A stretch of DNA of 64,000 nt from Pseudomonas sp. 7P_10.2_Bac1 (GTDB lineage Bacteria; Pseudomonadota; Gammaproteobacteria; Pseudomonadales; Pseudomonadaceae): positions 62,001-126,000 of the forward strand of contig NZ_JANLNV010000058.1 in the NCBI RefSeq assembly GCF_025465935.1, in the 5' to 3' direction. Below are positions 27,701 to 37,089 of the stretch, piece by piece. Below the pieces are notes generated by a model. That model was not told the origin of the DNA. It did not search any database and saw nothing but the letters and a program-made list of their open reading frames with translations. A program made the translations under genes and the position numbers. The first letter of the stretch is position 1, and each line of letters opens with the position of its first letter.

Positions 27701-28324
27701 TAGTTGATGCAAAACCACTAGCGCTTCGCCATCGCGTTTTTCCCTGAACAATAAGTCGGCCAGGGTTTGGCGCAGCCCGACGTTGCCCGGATATTGCGCA
27801 TCCAGCGCTTTCATTTGCTCGATAGTGCGGGGTCGTTGCCCAGCAATAGCACTGCGAATGCGCAAGTATTCCAGTGATGTAGCGAAGTCCGGCGCAGCAT
27901 TTCCAAACAATTGCTCGAAGATGGCCGCAGCATCTTCTGGGCGACCACCAGCAGCGTACAGGCGCGCCTGCTGCAATTGCTTCTGACTTTGCGGGTCTTG
28001 CAGCTTCATGAGGTTTTGCGCCTGCTGCAACGCCGCCGAGCCTGGCGCCAATTGCTGCAACTGGCTCAAGCGTTGCTGGGCCAGCTCCGGTTTTTTATCC
28101 AGCAACGCCTGTCGCACAGCCGCTGCCAAGGCTTGCGGGTTGTTTGGCGCGATCAACGAAAGCCGCGCCAGGGAATCGCGAACAAGATCATCCCGGTACA
28201 AGGCTTCGCCGATTCGCACCTGTTCCAGCAACCACTGCTGTTGATCCTGGATGCTGACCGGTTGTGCCAGGGCAGGGGTTGAAATACCACCGAACAACAA
28301 TGCCCACGCCATTATTTTTTGCAT
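24794..28324 (-). CDS. bcsC: Cellulose export protein BcsC (TPR plus outer-membrane porin)
   Basis: This encodes 1176 aa from the ATG at 28324, starting MQKIMAWALL with a signal peptide ending ALAQP; an ATG four codons upstream is possible. About 750 residues of TPR-type helical repeats span the periplasm. A C-terminal beta-barrel of the BcsC type follows, ending VPYADFR. It passes the nascent glucan from the BcsB side through peptidoglycan and outer membrane. It is the last gene of the bcs operon and overlaps bcsZ by 13 bp. Confidence 0.95.
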   Translation of the reverse strand: MQKIMAWALLFGGISTPALAQPVSIQDQQQWLLEQVRIGEALYRDDLVRDSLARLSLIAPNNPQALAAAVRQALLDKKPELAQQRLSQLQQLAPGSAALQQAQNLMKLQDPQSQKQLQQARLYAAGGRPEDAAAIFEQLFGNAAPDFATSLEYLRIRSAIAGQRPRTIEQMKALDAQYPGNVGLRQTLADLLFREKRDGEALVVLHQLSQDPYASNAAAEREYEYISTLPVERSTMLAWQEYLQRYPRSPVRTEATQKLQVQQQLLADPAWLAGARGKQMVEQSRNPVAAEDLLRRALKRYPDDASFHGALGMALFAQGRYDAAYTVFNTARSKEQDTSKISKWQDLVTSSRYQMLLAQGEKALQRRDYIGANNTFQQARKIKPEDAEWLIGLADVAVAQQNPTQAESLLQQARRMEPANASAVRGLVRIYLAQSPDKAKSFLDNLPPSMQKEFTGERRSLEVNELNLQADAASERKDWPQVVALLTKVRNLTPDEPWLTYRMANAQREINQPGAADDSFKQLMQRQGHNPEALYAYALYLSSTERDASALSVLEQLPKAQWSDSMRELDARLQRNVLLARAESLRKAGQEQQAIALLMQKPSQDDLLTLAGWAQERQDYPQAQTLYAQVLRQAPDNTDAQLGQIETLINTRQLETARRQLAQFKPAQDAALTPSQQRQLANAWAGVGEPDKAQALYAELLKTPQADPLLYRDAARLISATQPQQALDYYAKGMAGAGLLTPEQANPRDNRAMTLASREKDNDEWLQSSLRRDVDELYQRQTPTLHLYTDYGWRADDASAGTSDTDTQTTILQLDLPIADGSGFIRAEQIDMDAGKFDTDEDGVVNENYGTCAIAIKPKGADDPVLSGCEDRSQSARGTTLAAGWKNETWNIDLGRTPDTFKVPNWLGGVAYSSKIGSLGWTLTGSRRPMSNSILSYAGAKDLNTGVTWGGVTSNGLTLNLSHDEGGVDGVWASFGQHWLRGKNVANNHKSTAMAGYYYRLVERADERMRTGLTVMYWGYDKDLSEYTLGQGGYYSPQQYFSVGVPLTYAWRTPNWSVSLESSVGWSFAKTKSNDLYPLHGLNDKLLSAVDEQGFELVDALGKTKGGTSNGVGIRLQGLAERRLTDNLVLGGGLLYQHSESYAPSRAMLYLRYTFDAWQGNLPLPVEPLVPYADFR

Positions 28325-29424
28325 GTGTTGACCCACGCAGGTAAAAGCTGACCATCCTTGTCAAAGCGATAGCGTTGTTCATTCCAGCCCTGGCCAAACA
28401 GGAGCAAGGACTGGTTGTAATAAGCATCCGCCGCCGGGGGATCTTGCTGTACCCGTGCCAGCTGTACGTCATAGGCGGGTGAGCCGGTGCTGGCGAGTAG
28501 CGGCAACAGTGCAGCAGAGAAACCCGCCGGGCCCTTGCCGGTGTATTGGCCGGTCAGCGCGTCGACCGACTCAGGCGGGTAGCCCAGCGTCTGGGTGAGG
28601 GCGGCCATGGGCTTGAAGTGCGCTTGCAAGGCCTGGCGATTTGCCGCGTCCTTGGCCAGCATGCCAACCCATAGGTACACACGAATCGCGTCATAGCTGC
28701 CGGTACTCGCAGACTTGGGATCAGGCTTCCAGCCGCCAGCGGTTTCCCACAGCAACCAGTTAGGCGCAAACCCCTTGGGAGAGCCTTCGAGCAACATGCG
28801 TTGCTGATTCGCTGCAATATCACCCCACACCGGGGTCACCTTGGCAAAGCGTGCCAACAGTTGTGGCGGCAGATAGCTGGGGTTGAGGCGCCATCCTGCG
28901 TCGCTGTCAAAACCCACATCACCCGGCATCAACATCAGCCCCAGCCCTGGAATCAACCGCACACTTTGCGCGGTACTGCGCCAGAGCATGTTCTGCCCCA
29001 GCGCCTGGTACTCGGGCAACTGCCACAAACGCCCGGCTTCAAGCAGGCTGTAGGCAATCCACAGATCAGCATCCGTGGCGTTGTTGCTGTCGAGCACTTG
29101 CCATTTTCCGGACTCGGAGCGGCCCCATTCCCAGCCCGGCAGACGGGTTTCAAGATTGCCGTCAGCCAGGTTGTTGCGGGTCCATTTGAGCATCTGCGCA
29201 AAGCTCTCCCGGTCATTGGCGAGCAAGGCGAAAAACAAACCATAGCTCTGGCCTTCCGAGGTGGTGATCAGTTGCTTGGACGAGCGATCAATGATGCGCC
29301 CGTCACTGCTCATCATGGCTTGCTTGTAGCTGTCCCAGGCCGGCCAGTCACAGCTTGCAGCACTGGCTGCCTGAGGTAACAAGCCGAGGGACAGGGTCAT
29401 GGCGAGCGCTGCAAGACGTACCAT
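28312..29424 (-). CDS. bcsZ: Periplasmic endo-1,4-beta-glucanase BcsZ (GH8)
   Basis: This encodes 370 aa with a signal peptide (cleavage near AASA-ASCDW). It is a GH8 cellulase fold: the proton-donor Glu is E57 in TTSEGQSYG and the second acid is in the SYDAIRVYLW segment. In cellulose operons BcsZ trims mis-assembled glucan in the periplasm and limits polymer accumulation. It starts 3 bp after the bcsB stop and overlaps bcsC. Confidence 0.96.
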   Translation of the reverse strand: MVRLAALAMTLSLGLLPQAASAASCDWPAWDSYKQAMMSSDGRIIDRSSKQLITTSEGQSYGLFFALLANDRESFAQMLKWTRNNLADGNLETRLPGWEWGRSESGKWQVLDSNNATDADLWIAYSLLEAGRLWQLPEYQALGQNMLWRSTAQSVRLIPGLGLMLMPGDVGFDSDAGWRLNPSYLPPQLLARFAKVTPVWGDIAANQQRMLLEGSPKGFAPNWLLWETAGGWKPDPKSASTGSYDAIRVYLWVGMLAKDAANRQALQAHFKPMAALTQTLGYPPESVDALTGQYTGKGPAGFSAALLPLLASTGSPAYDVQLARVQQDPPAADAYYNQSLLLFGQGWNEQRYRFDKDGQLLPAWVNTCKK

Positions 29425-29427
29425 CTG

Positions 29428-31749
29428 TTATTCATCCTTGTTCAGGCGACGATGGGCAGCCCAGCTCAGTGCACGCCACAACAGGAACGCGCTGAGCAGT
29501 ACGCTGATCACCGCCAGGATGGCCAGCAGGACCGGGTGTTCGGACAGCTGGTACCACATCAGCAGGTACCATGGCAGGTTGCCGACGTAGTACTGATCAC
29601 CCACCAACTGGCTGTAGATACCACTGCTGCGCAGCACGGCCACCGAGCCGGCCACAGCGTCCATTTTGCCGCTGTCGACCAGGGTTTCACGCAACAGGCC
29701 GTAATCGGCATCGTCATTGCCCAGCAAGGCCACAATGCTGCGCTGGTTATGAGACGGCGACTGCATGCCAATCATTGCGGCGATGGGGGCCTGTGCGGTG
29801 ACTTCAACCCGATTGGCTGGTTGGTTGCGTCCGTCGATCGAAGGTCCGCGGCGGTTAGTGGCGTCAATGGCAGTGTTGCCGTATGGCTGGACCAGCATGT
29901 CGTGCTGGCGTTGCAGCAACAGGCTCAGGTCCGGGTTGTCGCGCATCTCGGGGGCCATGGTGCCCAACAGCAACAGATCGGCATCTTCTTTGGAGGCCGA
30001 TTGCCAGTCATCACTGAGGCGTACACCAAAGGCCGGGTAACCAGAGCGTGCCGAGATACTGGCCACGGCTTCTAGCAGGGTACTGATTTGAGTGGGCGAG
30101 CCTTTGCTCGGCACGACCACAATCGATTCCGACATGTCCGCCATGCGGCTGAACGGGAAGCCGCTACGGGCAAAGACCTTCAGGTCAGGCATGCTGATGT
30201 AGTGGTGGTAGCCGGACAAGTCGATGGTCGAATCTTCGTCGATAATCGCTTGGGTGTTGGCTGGCAAAATGGTCTGGCAATGGTCGCGCTGAGCGCTGCC
30301 CATGGTACTGGCGAAGTTGAAGTCGAAGCGCAAACGGTTGCGGTCGCCGATTTTCAGCGACGGCACGATCAGCTTGTCGTTGACGTTGGCCGAGTCATTG
30401 GACAGTACCGACAGGCGCAGTTCTTCAAAGCGGCTGTTGTCTTTGCGGGTCAACGGCAGGCTGGTGATGAACTGATCGTTGAGGCTGATGTTCAAGCGTG
30501 AATCATCATTGGCCGATGGTGCTGTGTAACGGTATTGAGTGCGCAGCGGGATCCCCTGGTTACGCCACACAAACAGGTCTGGCGGCAGGTTCACGTCCAG
30601 GGTGATCGGGCGTGGCTGCAGACCGCTGACTTGCAGTTGCTGCGGGTAGGTGATCAGCTCGGCGAAGCGCACCGGGCGGTCGGTGCGCATCCAGGCCGGG
30701 GCGTCGTATGGTTTGCGCGGTTGCAGTTCTTCAACCTTGTTGATCGTGGCCCGTGAGCCACGCAGCAGGTTGCCGCCCAAAGCCAACGCTTTGGCAGCAG
30801 TAGCCAGGTCGTCTTCGTTACGACCCATGACCAGCAGGACTTTGCTGTAGGGCGCATCGGGGTGGTTGATCAACTCAACCACAGGCGCATCAACAGCCGG
30901 GAACTTTTCCAGGTCGCTCATGAAGGCCGGGCGGTGATCGTTAGTGGCGAAGACCACAGAAGGCTGGGTGGCCTCCTTGCTTTGCACGCTGGGCAGGGTG
31001 TCAAACAGCACCGGGAACTTGGAGCCACGCCAGTTGGCCTGGCTACCGAAATACGACGCCAGGATGGTCGCGGCGCGTTGTTCGCCCAGGGTCGGGTTGG
31101 CGGCAAACACGAACGGCAACTCAAGCGTGCCGCTGTTGCGCGGGTCAAAGAACGGCAGCGGGAAGTACGCCAGGTCATTGGTCAGGCTCAGCGCCTGCTC
31201 TTGCAGGGTCAGGCTGCTGCCACGGCTGATATTGACCCAGAGGGTGTTGTTGGCCGGGTCTTCGCAGATGTCGGTGTAATGACCGATGAACTCCAGGCGA
31301 ATGCGGTTGAAGTCGGTAATCATCCGCGGATCGAGGGCCATTTTCTGTTGAGTCTGGCGGCCCAATTGCTCTTTTTCGATCGGCACGACGCCCATCAGCA
31401 CGTCATTGAGGTACACCCGGATATGCGAAAGCGTTGGGATCAGAGACGGTGAGGGCGTGTAATTGAGTTGCAGGCTGGCATCGCTCGCGATCCGGTCGCG
31501 GCGCAGGGTGAACTCGACCTGCTCGGCACTGTTGATACCCAACAGCAACGTGTCTGTCGGACGGCCCAATTGTTCAAAGGTGCGCGTGACTGTCCAGTTG
31601 GGCAGCGGGTCTTCGTGCTGCGCAAGCGCAGGCTTGGGCGCCGCTGCCGAACCGACGGTAGGCAAGGGCAGGGGCGCGGCCATCAATTCTGAGACCAGGG
31701 TCATTAGCGCAAGGCTGGTGAAAATGGATTTTTTGGCAAAACGACTCAT
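29428..31749 (-). CDS. bcsB: Cellulose synthase regulatory subunit BcsB
   Basis: This encodes 773 aa with an N-terminal signal sequence (about 1-25), two carbohydrate-binding/flavodoxin-like repeat modules in the periplasm and one C-terminal membrane helix (EHPVLLAILAVISVLLSAFLL). The tail RRLNKDE faces the cytoplasm. BcsB anchors to BcsA and guides the glucan into the periplasm. Its start overlaps the bcsA stop by 4 bp (ATGA), indicating coupled synthesis of the two partners in near-equal amounts. Confidence 0.96.
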   Translation of the reverse strand: MSRFAKKSIFTSLALMTLVSELMAAPLPLPTVGSAAAPKPALAQHEDPLPNWTVTRTFEQLGRPTDTLLLGINSAEQVEFTLRRDRIASDASLQLNYTPSPSLIPTLSHIRVYLNDVLMGVVPIEKEQLGRQTQQKMALDPRMITDFNRIRLEFIGHYTDICEDPANNTLWVNISRGSSLTLQEQALSLTNDLAYFPLPFFDPRNSGTLELPFVFAANPTLGEQRAATILASYFGSQANWRGSKFPVLFDTLPSVQSKEATQPSVVFATNDHRPAFMSDLEKFPAVDAPVVELINHPDAPYSKVLLVMGRNEDDLATAAKALALGGNLLRGSRATINKVEELQPRKPYDAPAWMRTDRPVRFAELITYPQQLQVSGLQPRPITLDVNLPPDLFVWRNQGIPLRTQYRYTAPSANDDSRLNISLNDQFITSLPLTRKDNSRFEELRLSVLSNDSANVNDKLIVPSLKIGDRNRLRFDFNFASTMGSAQRDHCQTILPANTQAIIDEDSTIDLSGYHHYISMPDLKVFARSGFPFSRMADMSESIVVVPSKGSPTQISTLLEAVASISARSGYPAFGVRLSDDWQSASKEDADLLLLGTMAPEMRDNPDLSLLLQRQHDMLVQPYGNTAIDATNRRGPSIDGRNQPANRVEVTAQAPIAAMIGMQSPSHNQRSIVALLGNDDADYGLLRETLVDSGKMDAVAGSVAVLRSSGIYSQLVGDQYYVGNLPWYLLMWYQLSEHPVLLAILAVISVLLSAFLLWRALSWAAHRRLNKDE

Positions 31750-34349
31750 GACTTACTCACTGGCCGGGAAATAAGAGGGGTGGACGCTTTAGGCATGCGC
31801 GGCAAAAAGCTGCCCAGCCATTGCAGTACTCGCACAAAAGGGCGTGCCAGATGGCGCAACCACGCCGGCAAATACTCATAAAGGCGGTAATAGCCTTTAG
31901 CGCCCAAGGCGAGAATTTCTTTGAGGCTCTGAACCGGTTTGTCCGCTTCAAAACCGCTGTTGTAATCGAGCCAGGCATCTGCACGACCAAAGGTGCATTG
32001 GACGAACTCGATTTTTTGCTCTGGCGGCAAATCGGCAAAGCTCAGGCCCATGAACAGGTCCTTGGAGCGCGTAAGCGAGCCGTTGAACACAAATTCACGG
32101 TTGCCGCGCTGCAGAATCAGCGACACCACCGAGCCTGTTGGTAACGGCAACGGCTGATTGAGCAGCAAGCCGACGCCTCCGTCGGAGTAGTCCACCAGCT
32201 CGCATGGGTAGCGATGGCCATCGGCAAGTTTGATGGCGCCTGGCAACCGGGTTTGCACGCGATGGGTTTGACGAACCTGGCGCACTTCGGCAGCCACCGC
32301 GACCGCTGCACCGATAATCAGCAGGTTATAGATGACCCACAGGACGCTGACGATGATGGTAATGATCTCGTCTGCAGGGCCGGTAAACAGCCGCCAGACA
32401 GCAAAACCCAGGCCGAGCACGTTGAGGATCGACAGCACCAGGTACGGTTTGGCGGTCTGCCAGTCGAACTGGTTTTCTTCCATCATCCCGCCTTTGGCGG
32501 TGACGTTGAACTTGCCGCGCGAAGGGCTGAACAAGGCCACGGTGGTCGGTCTGGCGATGTACCAGGCCAGAACGGTCTCGTACACCTCACCCCAGAATGT
32601 CTGGCGATAAGCACCTTGCATCCGCGAGTTGGTGAGGCTGGCATGGATCATGTGCGGCAACACGTACAGCAGGATCATCAGGGCTGGGGCATAGATGATG
32701 TAGGCGTGCAGCAACAGGAAGGCCAGGGGAGCGGTCAGGAACACCAGCCGAGGTAGCCCCACCAGGAAGTGCAGCATGGCGTTGGCGTAGCAGACTCGCT
32801 GGAACACCGTCAGCCCTTTGCCCAGCAACGGGTTGTCTGTACGGAAGATCTGCACCATGCCGCGTGCCCAGCGAATCCGCTGACCAATGTGCGCTGACAG
32901 GCTTTCGGTCGCCAGACCGGCCGCCTGCGGGATGCGCAAGTACGCGGAGTTCCAGCCATTGCGGTGCAAGCGCAGGGCGGTATGGGCGTCTTCGGTCACT
33001 GTCTCTACTGCGAAACCGCCAATCGACTCAATCGCAGTGCGTCGCACAATGGCACACGACCCGCAGAAAAACGCGGCGTTCCACATGTCATTGCCGTCTT
33101 GTACCAGGCCGTAAAACAGCTCGCCTTCGTTCGGACGGTTGCGGAAAGTACCCAGGTTGCGTTCAAACGGATCAGGTGAAAGAAAGTGGTGCGGGGTTTG
33201 TACCAGCGCCAGTTTCGGATCACGCAAGAACCAGCCCACAGTCAATTGCAGGAACGAGCGGGCAGGCATGTGGTCGCAGTCAAAAATCGCTACCAGTTCA
33301 CCGTCGATCTGCGTCAAGGCGTGGTTGAGGTTCCCTGCCTTGGCATGGCGGTTATCGGTCCGGGCGATGTAGTTGATGCCCACTTCATCGGCAAATGTCT
33401 TGAAGCTTGGACGGTTACCGTCATCGAGCAAATGAATGCGCAGCTTGTCTTTTGGCCAGTCGATGCCCAGTGCGGCGTATACCGTGCCACGGGTCACCGA
33501 CAACTCTTCGTTATAGGTGGGGATCAGCAGATCGACGGTCGGCCACTGGCTGGAGTCTGCTGGCAACTGTGCCGGTTTGCGGTTCAGCGGCCAGGATGTC
33601 TGCACGTAGCCCAGGATCAGTACCAACCAGGAATACGTTTCGGCCAACAGCAGGATCAACCCGCAGGTCAAGTCCAGGCTGTCACTCCAGTTCAGTGTCG
33701 AGGTGTAGCGCCACCACAGGTAGCGGCACGAAATGATCACGGACAAGGCGATCAACAGCAGCGTCGGGAAACGTCCCGGCAACCGGCGTACCAGCATGGC
33801 GATGGCCCACAACAAGACCACAAATACCAGTTGCGCCAAGTACCCGAAGGGTTCGGTCACACAGATGAAGACCAGCACCACCACCAGCGCACCGATGGCG
33901 ATATAGAGGATTTTACGCATCGGCCAGTGCATGGCGTTCCACCAGCGCGTGCCTTTGCTCACTTGCGGGCTGATTGCCGAGGGGAGCTGTTCAAAGCTGT
34001 TGGCCAACAGGTTCCAGGGCCGTTTCACAATGCCCAGCAATGCCTTGAAGCTACCAGCCACACGGCGGCGTCGACGTTGGCGCTGCGTCAAGGTCTGTTC
34101 GCCAGGACGCACCAGCAACAGCCACACGGTTTGGATCGTGTAGCGCAGCGGGTCACCAATGGTGGCACGCTTGTCAGCCAGGTGCGGAAACAGGCTGCGT
34201 TGTTGTGCTCGCAAGGTTTTCCAGGCAGGTGACTCCAGGCGCAGGAAGATCCAGCCCAGGGCCTGGATCGAAGCCAGAATCAATGCCGTGAAACGGGTGC
34301 AATTTTGCTCGCGCCGCAAGTAGGTGTAGGGAAACCAGCGCTTGATCAT
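31746..34349 (-). CDS. bcsA: Cellulose synthase catalytic subunit BcsA
   Basis: This 867-residue inner-membrane GT2 enzyme polymerises UDP-glucose into beta-1,4-glucan. All catalytic motifs are present: DDG (309-311), DCD (357-359), TED (452-454, general base) and QRIRW (490-494). Several membrane helices flank the GT domain. The C-terminal PilZ domain has its c-di-GMP motifs RQTHR (693-697) and D-x-S-x-x-G (720-725), so activation by c-di-GMP should be intact. The long N-terminal region (about 1-150) is as in BcsA of E. coli-type operons. It overlaps bcsQ and bcsB by 4 bp each. Confidence 0.97.
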   Translation of the reverse strand: MIKRWFPYTYLRREQNCTRFTALILASIQALGWIFLRLESPAWKTLRAQQRSLFPHLADKRATIGDPLRYTIQTVWLLLVRPGEQTLTQRQRRRRRVAGSFKALLGIVKRPWNLLANSFEQLPSAISPQVSKGTRWWNAMHWPMRKILYIAIGALVVVLVFICVTEPFGYLAQLVFVVLLWAIAMLVRRLPGRFPTLLLIALSVIISCRYLWWRYTSTLNWSDSLDLTCGLILLLAETYSWLVLILGYVQTSWPLNRKPAQLPADSSQWPTVDLLIPTYNEELSVTRGTVYAALGIDWPKDKLRIHLLDDGNRPSFKTFADEVGINYIARTDNRHAKAGNLNHALTQIDGELVAIFDCDHMPARSFLQLTVGWFLRDPKLALVQTPHHFLSPDPFERNLGTFRNRPNEGELFYGLVQDGNDMWNAAFFCGSCAIVRRTAIESIGGFAVETVTEDAHTALRLHRNGWNSAYLRIPQAAGLATESLSAHIGQRIRWARGMVQIFRTDNPLLGKGLTVFQRVCYANAMLHFLVGLPRLVFLTAPLAFLLLHAYIIYAPALMILLYVLPHMIHASLTNSRMQGAYRQTFWGEVYETVLAWYIARPTTVALFSPSRGKFNVTAKGGMMEENQFDWQTAKPYLVLSILNVLGLGFAVWRLFTGPADEIITIIVSVLWVIYNLLIIGAAVAVAAEVRQVRQTHRVQTRLPGAIKLADGHRYPCELVDYSDGGVGLLLNQPLPLPTGSVVSLILQRGNREFVFNGSLTRSKDLFMGLSFADLPPEQKIEFVQCTFGRADAWLDYNSGFEADKPVQSLKEILALGAKGYYRLYEYLPAWLRHLARPFVRVLQWLGSFLPRMPKASTPLISRPVSKS

Positions 34350-35068
34350 TCAAGCCTCCCGCCACGTAGCAGGCACCAACTGGCCAGGCTGACCATGTCT
34401 TGAGCGATCAGGCTGCCGGGAGCATATCGACCCGCGGGTTCACGCTTGGCCAGGGCTTCGGCCATGGCTTCATCGGCGTGCAAATGGACGGGCACCAATG
34501 CGCTACCCAGCTGATGCTGCCACAGCAGCAATAGATCACGCTGCAACTGGCTGGCCGGGTCAAAGCGATTGATCAGCAACACTCCGGGCCTGTCGCGCAG
34601 GGGGTGAAGCAGGGCATGGCACGCCGCGTCGAGGTTCAACACGGTCAGGGCAATGTCGCATTGCGGGTTGCCCGCATGCCCCGGCAGGCGCTGCGGCAGG
34701 TCAAACAGTATCCAGTCGAAGTGCTCGGCCAGGCTCGCCTGACGTTTGGCCCACAGGTGCGGGTTGTCCCGCAGCATGACCTCAAGCTGCGCCTGCTGTT
34801 GTGCAGTGAGCGTCCCATAGGGCATTACGGTCAGACCCGGCTCGATACGCCATGCATGCTCATTCCAGGGCGTGTTTGCAAGTGTGGCGGGGGCCCAGCC
34901 TCCTGGCAGCGCGAAGTCGAGGTTGAAATGCAGCCCCAGGGTGTTTTCCGGGCACAGGTCGACCACCAGCACTTTTTGCCCGAGGGTGGACAGCGCGTAG
35001 CTCAGTGCGGCGAGTGTCGAGCTGGTGCCCACACCACCGCGTATACCTTGCAGACTCAGGGCAATCAT
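34346..35068 (-). CDS. bcsQ: BcsQ, MinD/ParA-like ATPase
   Basis: This encodes 240 aa from the ATG at 35068, which overlaps the bcsR TGA as ATGA; that fixes the start against the longer frame to 35101. The opening MIALSLQGIRGGVGTSSTLA is a deviant Walker A in which the usual Lys-GGVG-Lys is replaced by RGGVGTSS, a BcsQ trait. BcsQ forms a membrane-associated complex with BcsR and supports assembly or polar localisation of the cellulose synthase. It ends in a 4-bp overlap with bcsA. Confidence 0.92.
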   Translation of the reverse strand: MIALSLQGIRGGVGTSSTLAALSYALSTLGQKVLVVDLCPENTLGLHFNLDFALPGGWAPATLANTPWNEHAWRIEPGLTVMPYGTLTAQQQAQLEVMLRDNPHLWAKRQASLAEHFDWILFDLPQRLPGHAGNPQCDIALTVLNLDAACHALLHPLRDRPGVLLINRFDPASQLQRDLLLLWQHQLGSALVPVHLHADEAMAEALAKREPAGRYAPGSLIAQDMVSLASWCLLRGGRLE

Positions 35069-35286
35069 GGAGTATCGTCCGATGGGGCCGGCGGGGTGCA
35101 TGCTTGCAGGTGCGCGAGCAATGGCCAGCGTTCCAGGGCTTGCAGTAACTCCACTTGCGCCGAGATATCGACATAGCCCAGCTCTGGCAGGTCCACCATC
35201 AATTTGAGCCGTTCAATATCATCGGCACGCTCATTGCGCGACAGGATGTCCGCGCTTATTTGAGCTGCTGTGGGTAAGGTAGCCAT
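35065..35286 (-). CDS. bcsR: BcsR, small regulator of cellulose synthase assembly
   Basis: This encodes 73 aa. The central DDIERLKLMVDLPELGYVDIS segment is the BcsR (YhjR) signature. It has AAGGAGA 9 nt before the ATG and overlaps the end of bcsG by 31 bp. BcsR binds BcsQ and acts in stabilising and activating the BcsA-BcsB complex. The C-terminal tail is Pro/Asp-rich. Confidence 0.88.
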   Translation of the reverse strand: MATLPTAAQISADILSRNERADDIERLKLMVDLPELGYVDISAQVELLQALERWPLLAHLQACTPPAPSDDTP

Positions 35287-36902
35287 CCACCGTTCTCCTT
35301 GATTCGAACATAAGGCTTGCCGTTGTAATCGAGCACAACAGTCCCTGAGTTTTCCGATACTTTTGCGGTTTGCGGCAGGTCAGCCAACAACGCCGACCAA
35401 TCCACGGTCTGGCCGTTGCTCAACGCCGGGCTGGCATACAGGCGCGCAATGATCTCGGCGACGGCCAGATAGCTGCTCGGCTGAGTGATATGCACCGGCT
35501 GGGTCTGGTCGTTGTCGCCCATGTTGATCAGCTTGAGGCCCACGGGGACATGAGTGATGGATTCGCTGGGGATCTCACGCATACCCGAGATCTGCATGCG
35601 GTCGCCGTGCAGGGCAGCACCATGCTCCGGCACGATCGCGATAACCACGCGGCGTCCGCTTTTTTGCAGTTCTTTGATGAACCCGTTGAGATCATCGAGC
35701 AATACCTGTGCGCGGCTGCTGTAGTCCGCCACCTGGGTGCCGCCATCGGCTTTCACCTGACGGTTGCCGTCATGCAGGCTAGTGGTGTTGTAGAACAGCG
35801 CCATGTTCGGCTTGTCAGTGTTCAAGCGGTGTTGCCACCATTTGCTCAGCACATCACGGTCACGCCAGATCGGTGAACCATCAAAGCCGACATAGGTACG
35901 CTGCAAACCTGCCGGGATGGTGCCCAGCGCTGGAGCAGGCAACTGGCCCTGATCGCGGACTTCCTGCAAGAAGCCATCGAATTCGCCGGTATGGTTGAGC
36001 ATTAGCTCATCGGTAAAGCCCAATTGACGCAGGTCGTCGAACAGCAAGCACTGATCGGCCGACTGTTTGTACAACTGCGAGTGCGAGGTCTGGCCGCAGC
36101 TGGCGCGCAGCAGGCGTATGGCCGCTGGACCGCTGTAGGCCGTGGCCGAGTTGAAGTTATCGAAAATCACGTCCATCTGGCTGAACAGGGTGTTGTTGCG
36201 AAGACCCACTTCGTCCAGATCATCCCAGGCCAATGAACAGATATTGATCACCAGCAGGTCAAACGGCTCCGGCTTGACCGCAGGCTGTTTGAACTCAACC
36301 CTACGCTGGGCTTCGTTCTTGTAGAACGTATCGAGATAGCTGTTGAGCGTGGCATCGTCCGGTTCACCTGCAGTGCTGGCAGTGGTCGCGGCACCCTTGT
36401 CAGTGCTGGCCATCGGCGCATTGATTGTCGTCGGCAGCAACCATTGCAAGCTGCCCAGGCTCAGCCAGACGAAGCCCAGTAATGTCAGGGTGGTCAGGCG
36501 AAGCCAGGGGCTGATAAAGAGGTAGGCGATCACCAGCATCAACAGCAGGGCGCAGACTTGCCAGTCAATGAAGCGCCCCAGCAACTCAACGATGTAATCG
36601 AAAGAGAAATCCAGCACCCCGGGCTGCGCCAGCAAACGGCTGAAAGGCGGGAACCAGGTGTCCTGGTACAGCAACGCTACAGCGACTGGAATCGCCAGGA
36701 CCGTACGGGCACGGCGCAGCATTGGATGGGCAATGGGGATCAGCAATGCCAGAGCAAAAATCAGGTTGGGCACGACTTGGAAATTCAGGTGACCGGTCCA
36801 GGTCAGCACGAATTTACCCAGGAAGTACAGGTTCCAGGCGCCCAGGCCACGCCATGGGGCCGTCATTTTTTGTGTGTCAGTGGCAGGTTTAGACAGATTC
36901 AT
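35256..36902 (-). CDS. bcsG: BcsG, phosphoethanolamine transferase for cellulose
   Basis: This encodes 548 aa. Four to five N-terminal membrane helices (about 20-160) precede a periplasmic alkaline-phosphatase-superfamily domain. The AYSGPAAIRLLRASCGQ segment holds the expected catalytic Ser, and VPEHGAALHGDR provides predicted Zn ligands. BcsG transfers phosphoethanolamine from phosphatidylethanolamine to cellulose, giving pEtN-cellulose rather than the acetylated polymer of wss-type operons. It overlaps bcsF (14 bp) and bcsR (31 bp). Confidence 0.94.
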   Translation of the reverse strand: MNLSKPATDTQKMTAPWRGLGAWNLYFLGKFVLTWTGHLNFQVVPNLIFALALLIPIAHPMLRRARTVLAIPVAVALLYQDTWFPPFSRLLAQPGVLDFSFDYIVELLGRFIDWQVCALLLMLVIAYLFISPWLRLTTLTLLGFVWLSLGSLQWLLPTTINAPMASTDKGAATTASTAGEPDDATLNSYLDTFYKNEAQRRVEFKQPAVKPEPFDLLVINICSLAWDDLDEVGLRNNTLFSQMDVIFDNFNSATAYSGPAAIRLLRASCGQTSHSQLYKQSADQCLLFDDLRQLGFTDELMLNHTGEFDGFLQEVRDQGQLPAPALGTIPAGLQRTYVGFDGSPIWRDRDVLSKWWQHRLNTDKPNMALFYNTTSLHDGNRQVKADGGTQVADYSSRAQVLLDDLNGFIKELQKSGRRVVIAIVPEHGAALHGDRMQISGMREIPSESITHVPVGLKLINMGDNDQTQPVHITQPSSYLAVAEIIARLYASPALSNGQTVDWSALLADLPQTAKVSENSGTVVLDYNGKPYVRIKENGGWLPYPQQLK

Positions 36903-37089
36903 CCGGCGCTCTCATCGAAGGGCTGGCGGGTGCACGACGTCTGACACCACGGGGTTTGAGATAACGCGGCGGCAAGTACTGCTCAAAACGCGCCTTGAGA
37001 TACAGACGAATACGCTGTGCAAACAGCGTCAGTAGCACCGTCACCCCACAGGTCAGGGCGATGACTTGCACCAGTTCCATAAAGGTCAT
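36889..37089 (-). CDS. bcsF: BcsF, small membrane protein of the BcsEFG module
   Basis: This encodes 66 aa with one membrane helix (LVQVIALTCGVTVLLTLFA) followed by a basic cytoplasmic tail (RIRLYLKARFEQYLPPRYL). BcsF recruits BcsE to the membrane and links it to BcsG. The ATG at 37089 overlaps the bcsE TGA (ATGA), favouring it over the internal ATG three codons later. It overlaps bcsG downstream. Confidence 0.92.
   Translation of the reverse strand: MTFMELVQVIALTCGVTVLLTLFAQRIRLYLKARFEQYLPPRYLKPRGVRRRAPASPSMRAPDESV

Noticed and set aside
33186..34232. 348-codon plus-strand frame within bcsA
   Set aside because: Antisense to BcsA catalytic motifs; Gln/His-rich shadow composition.
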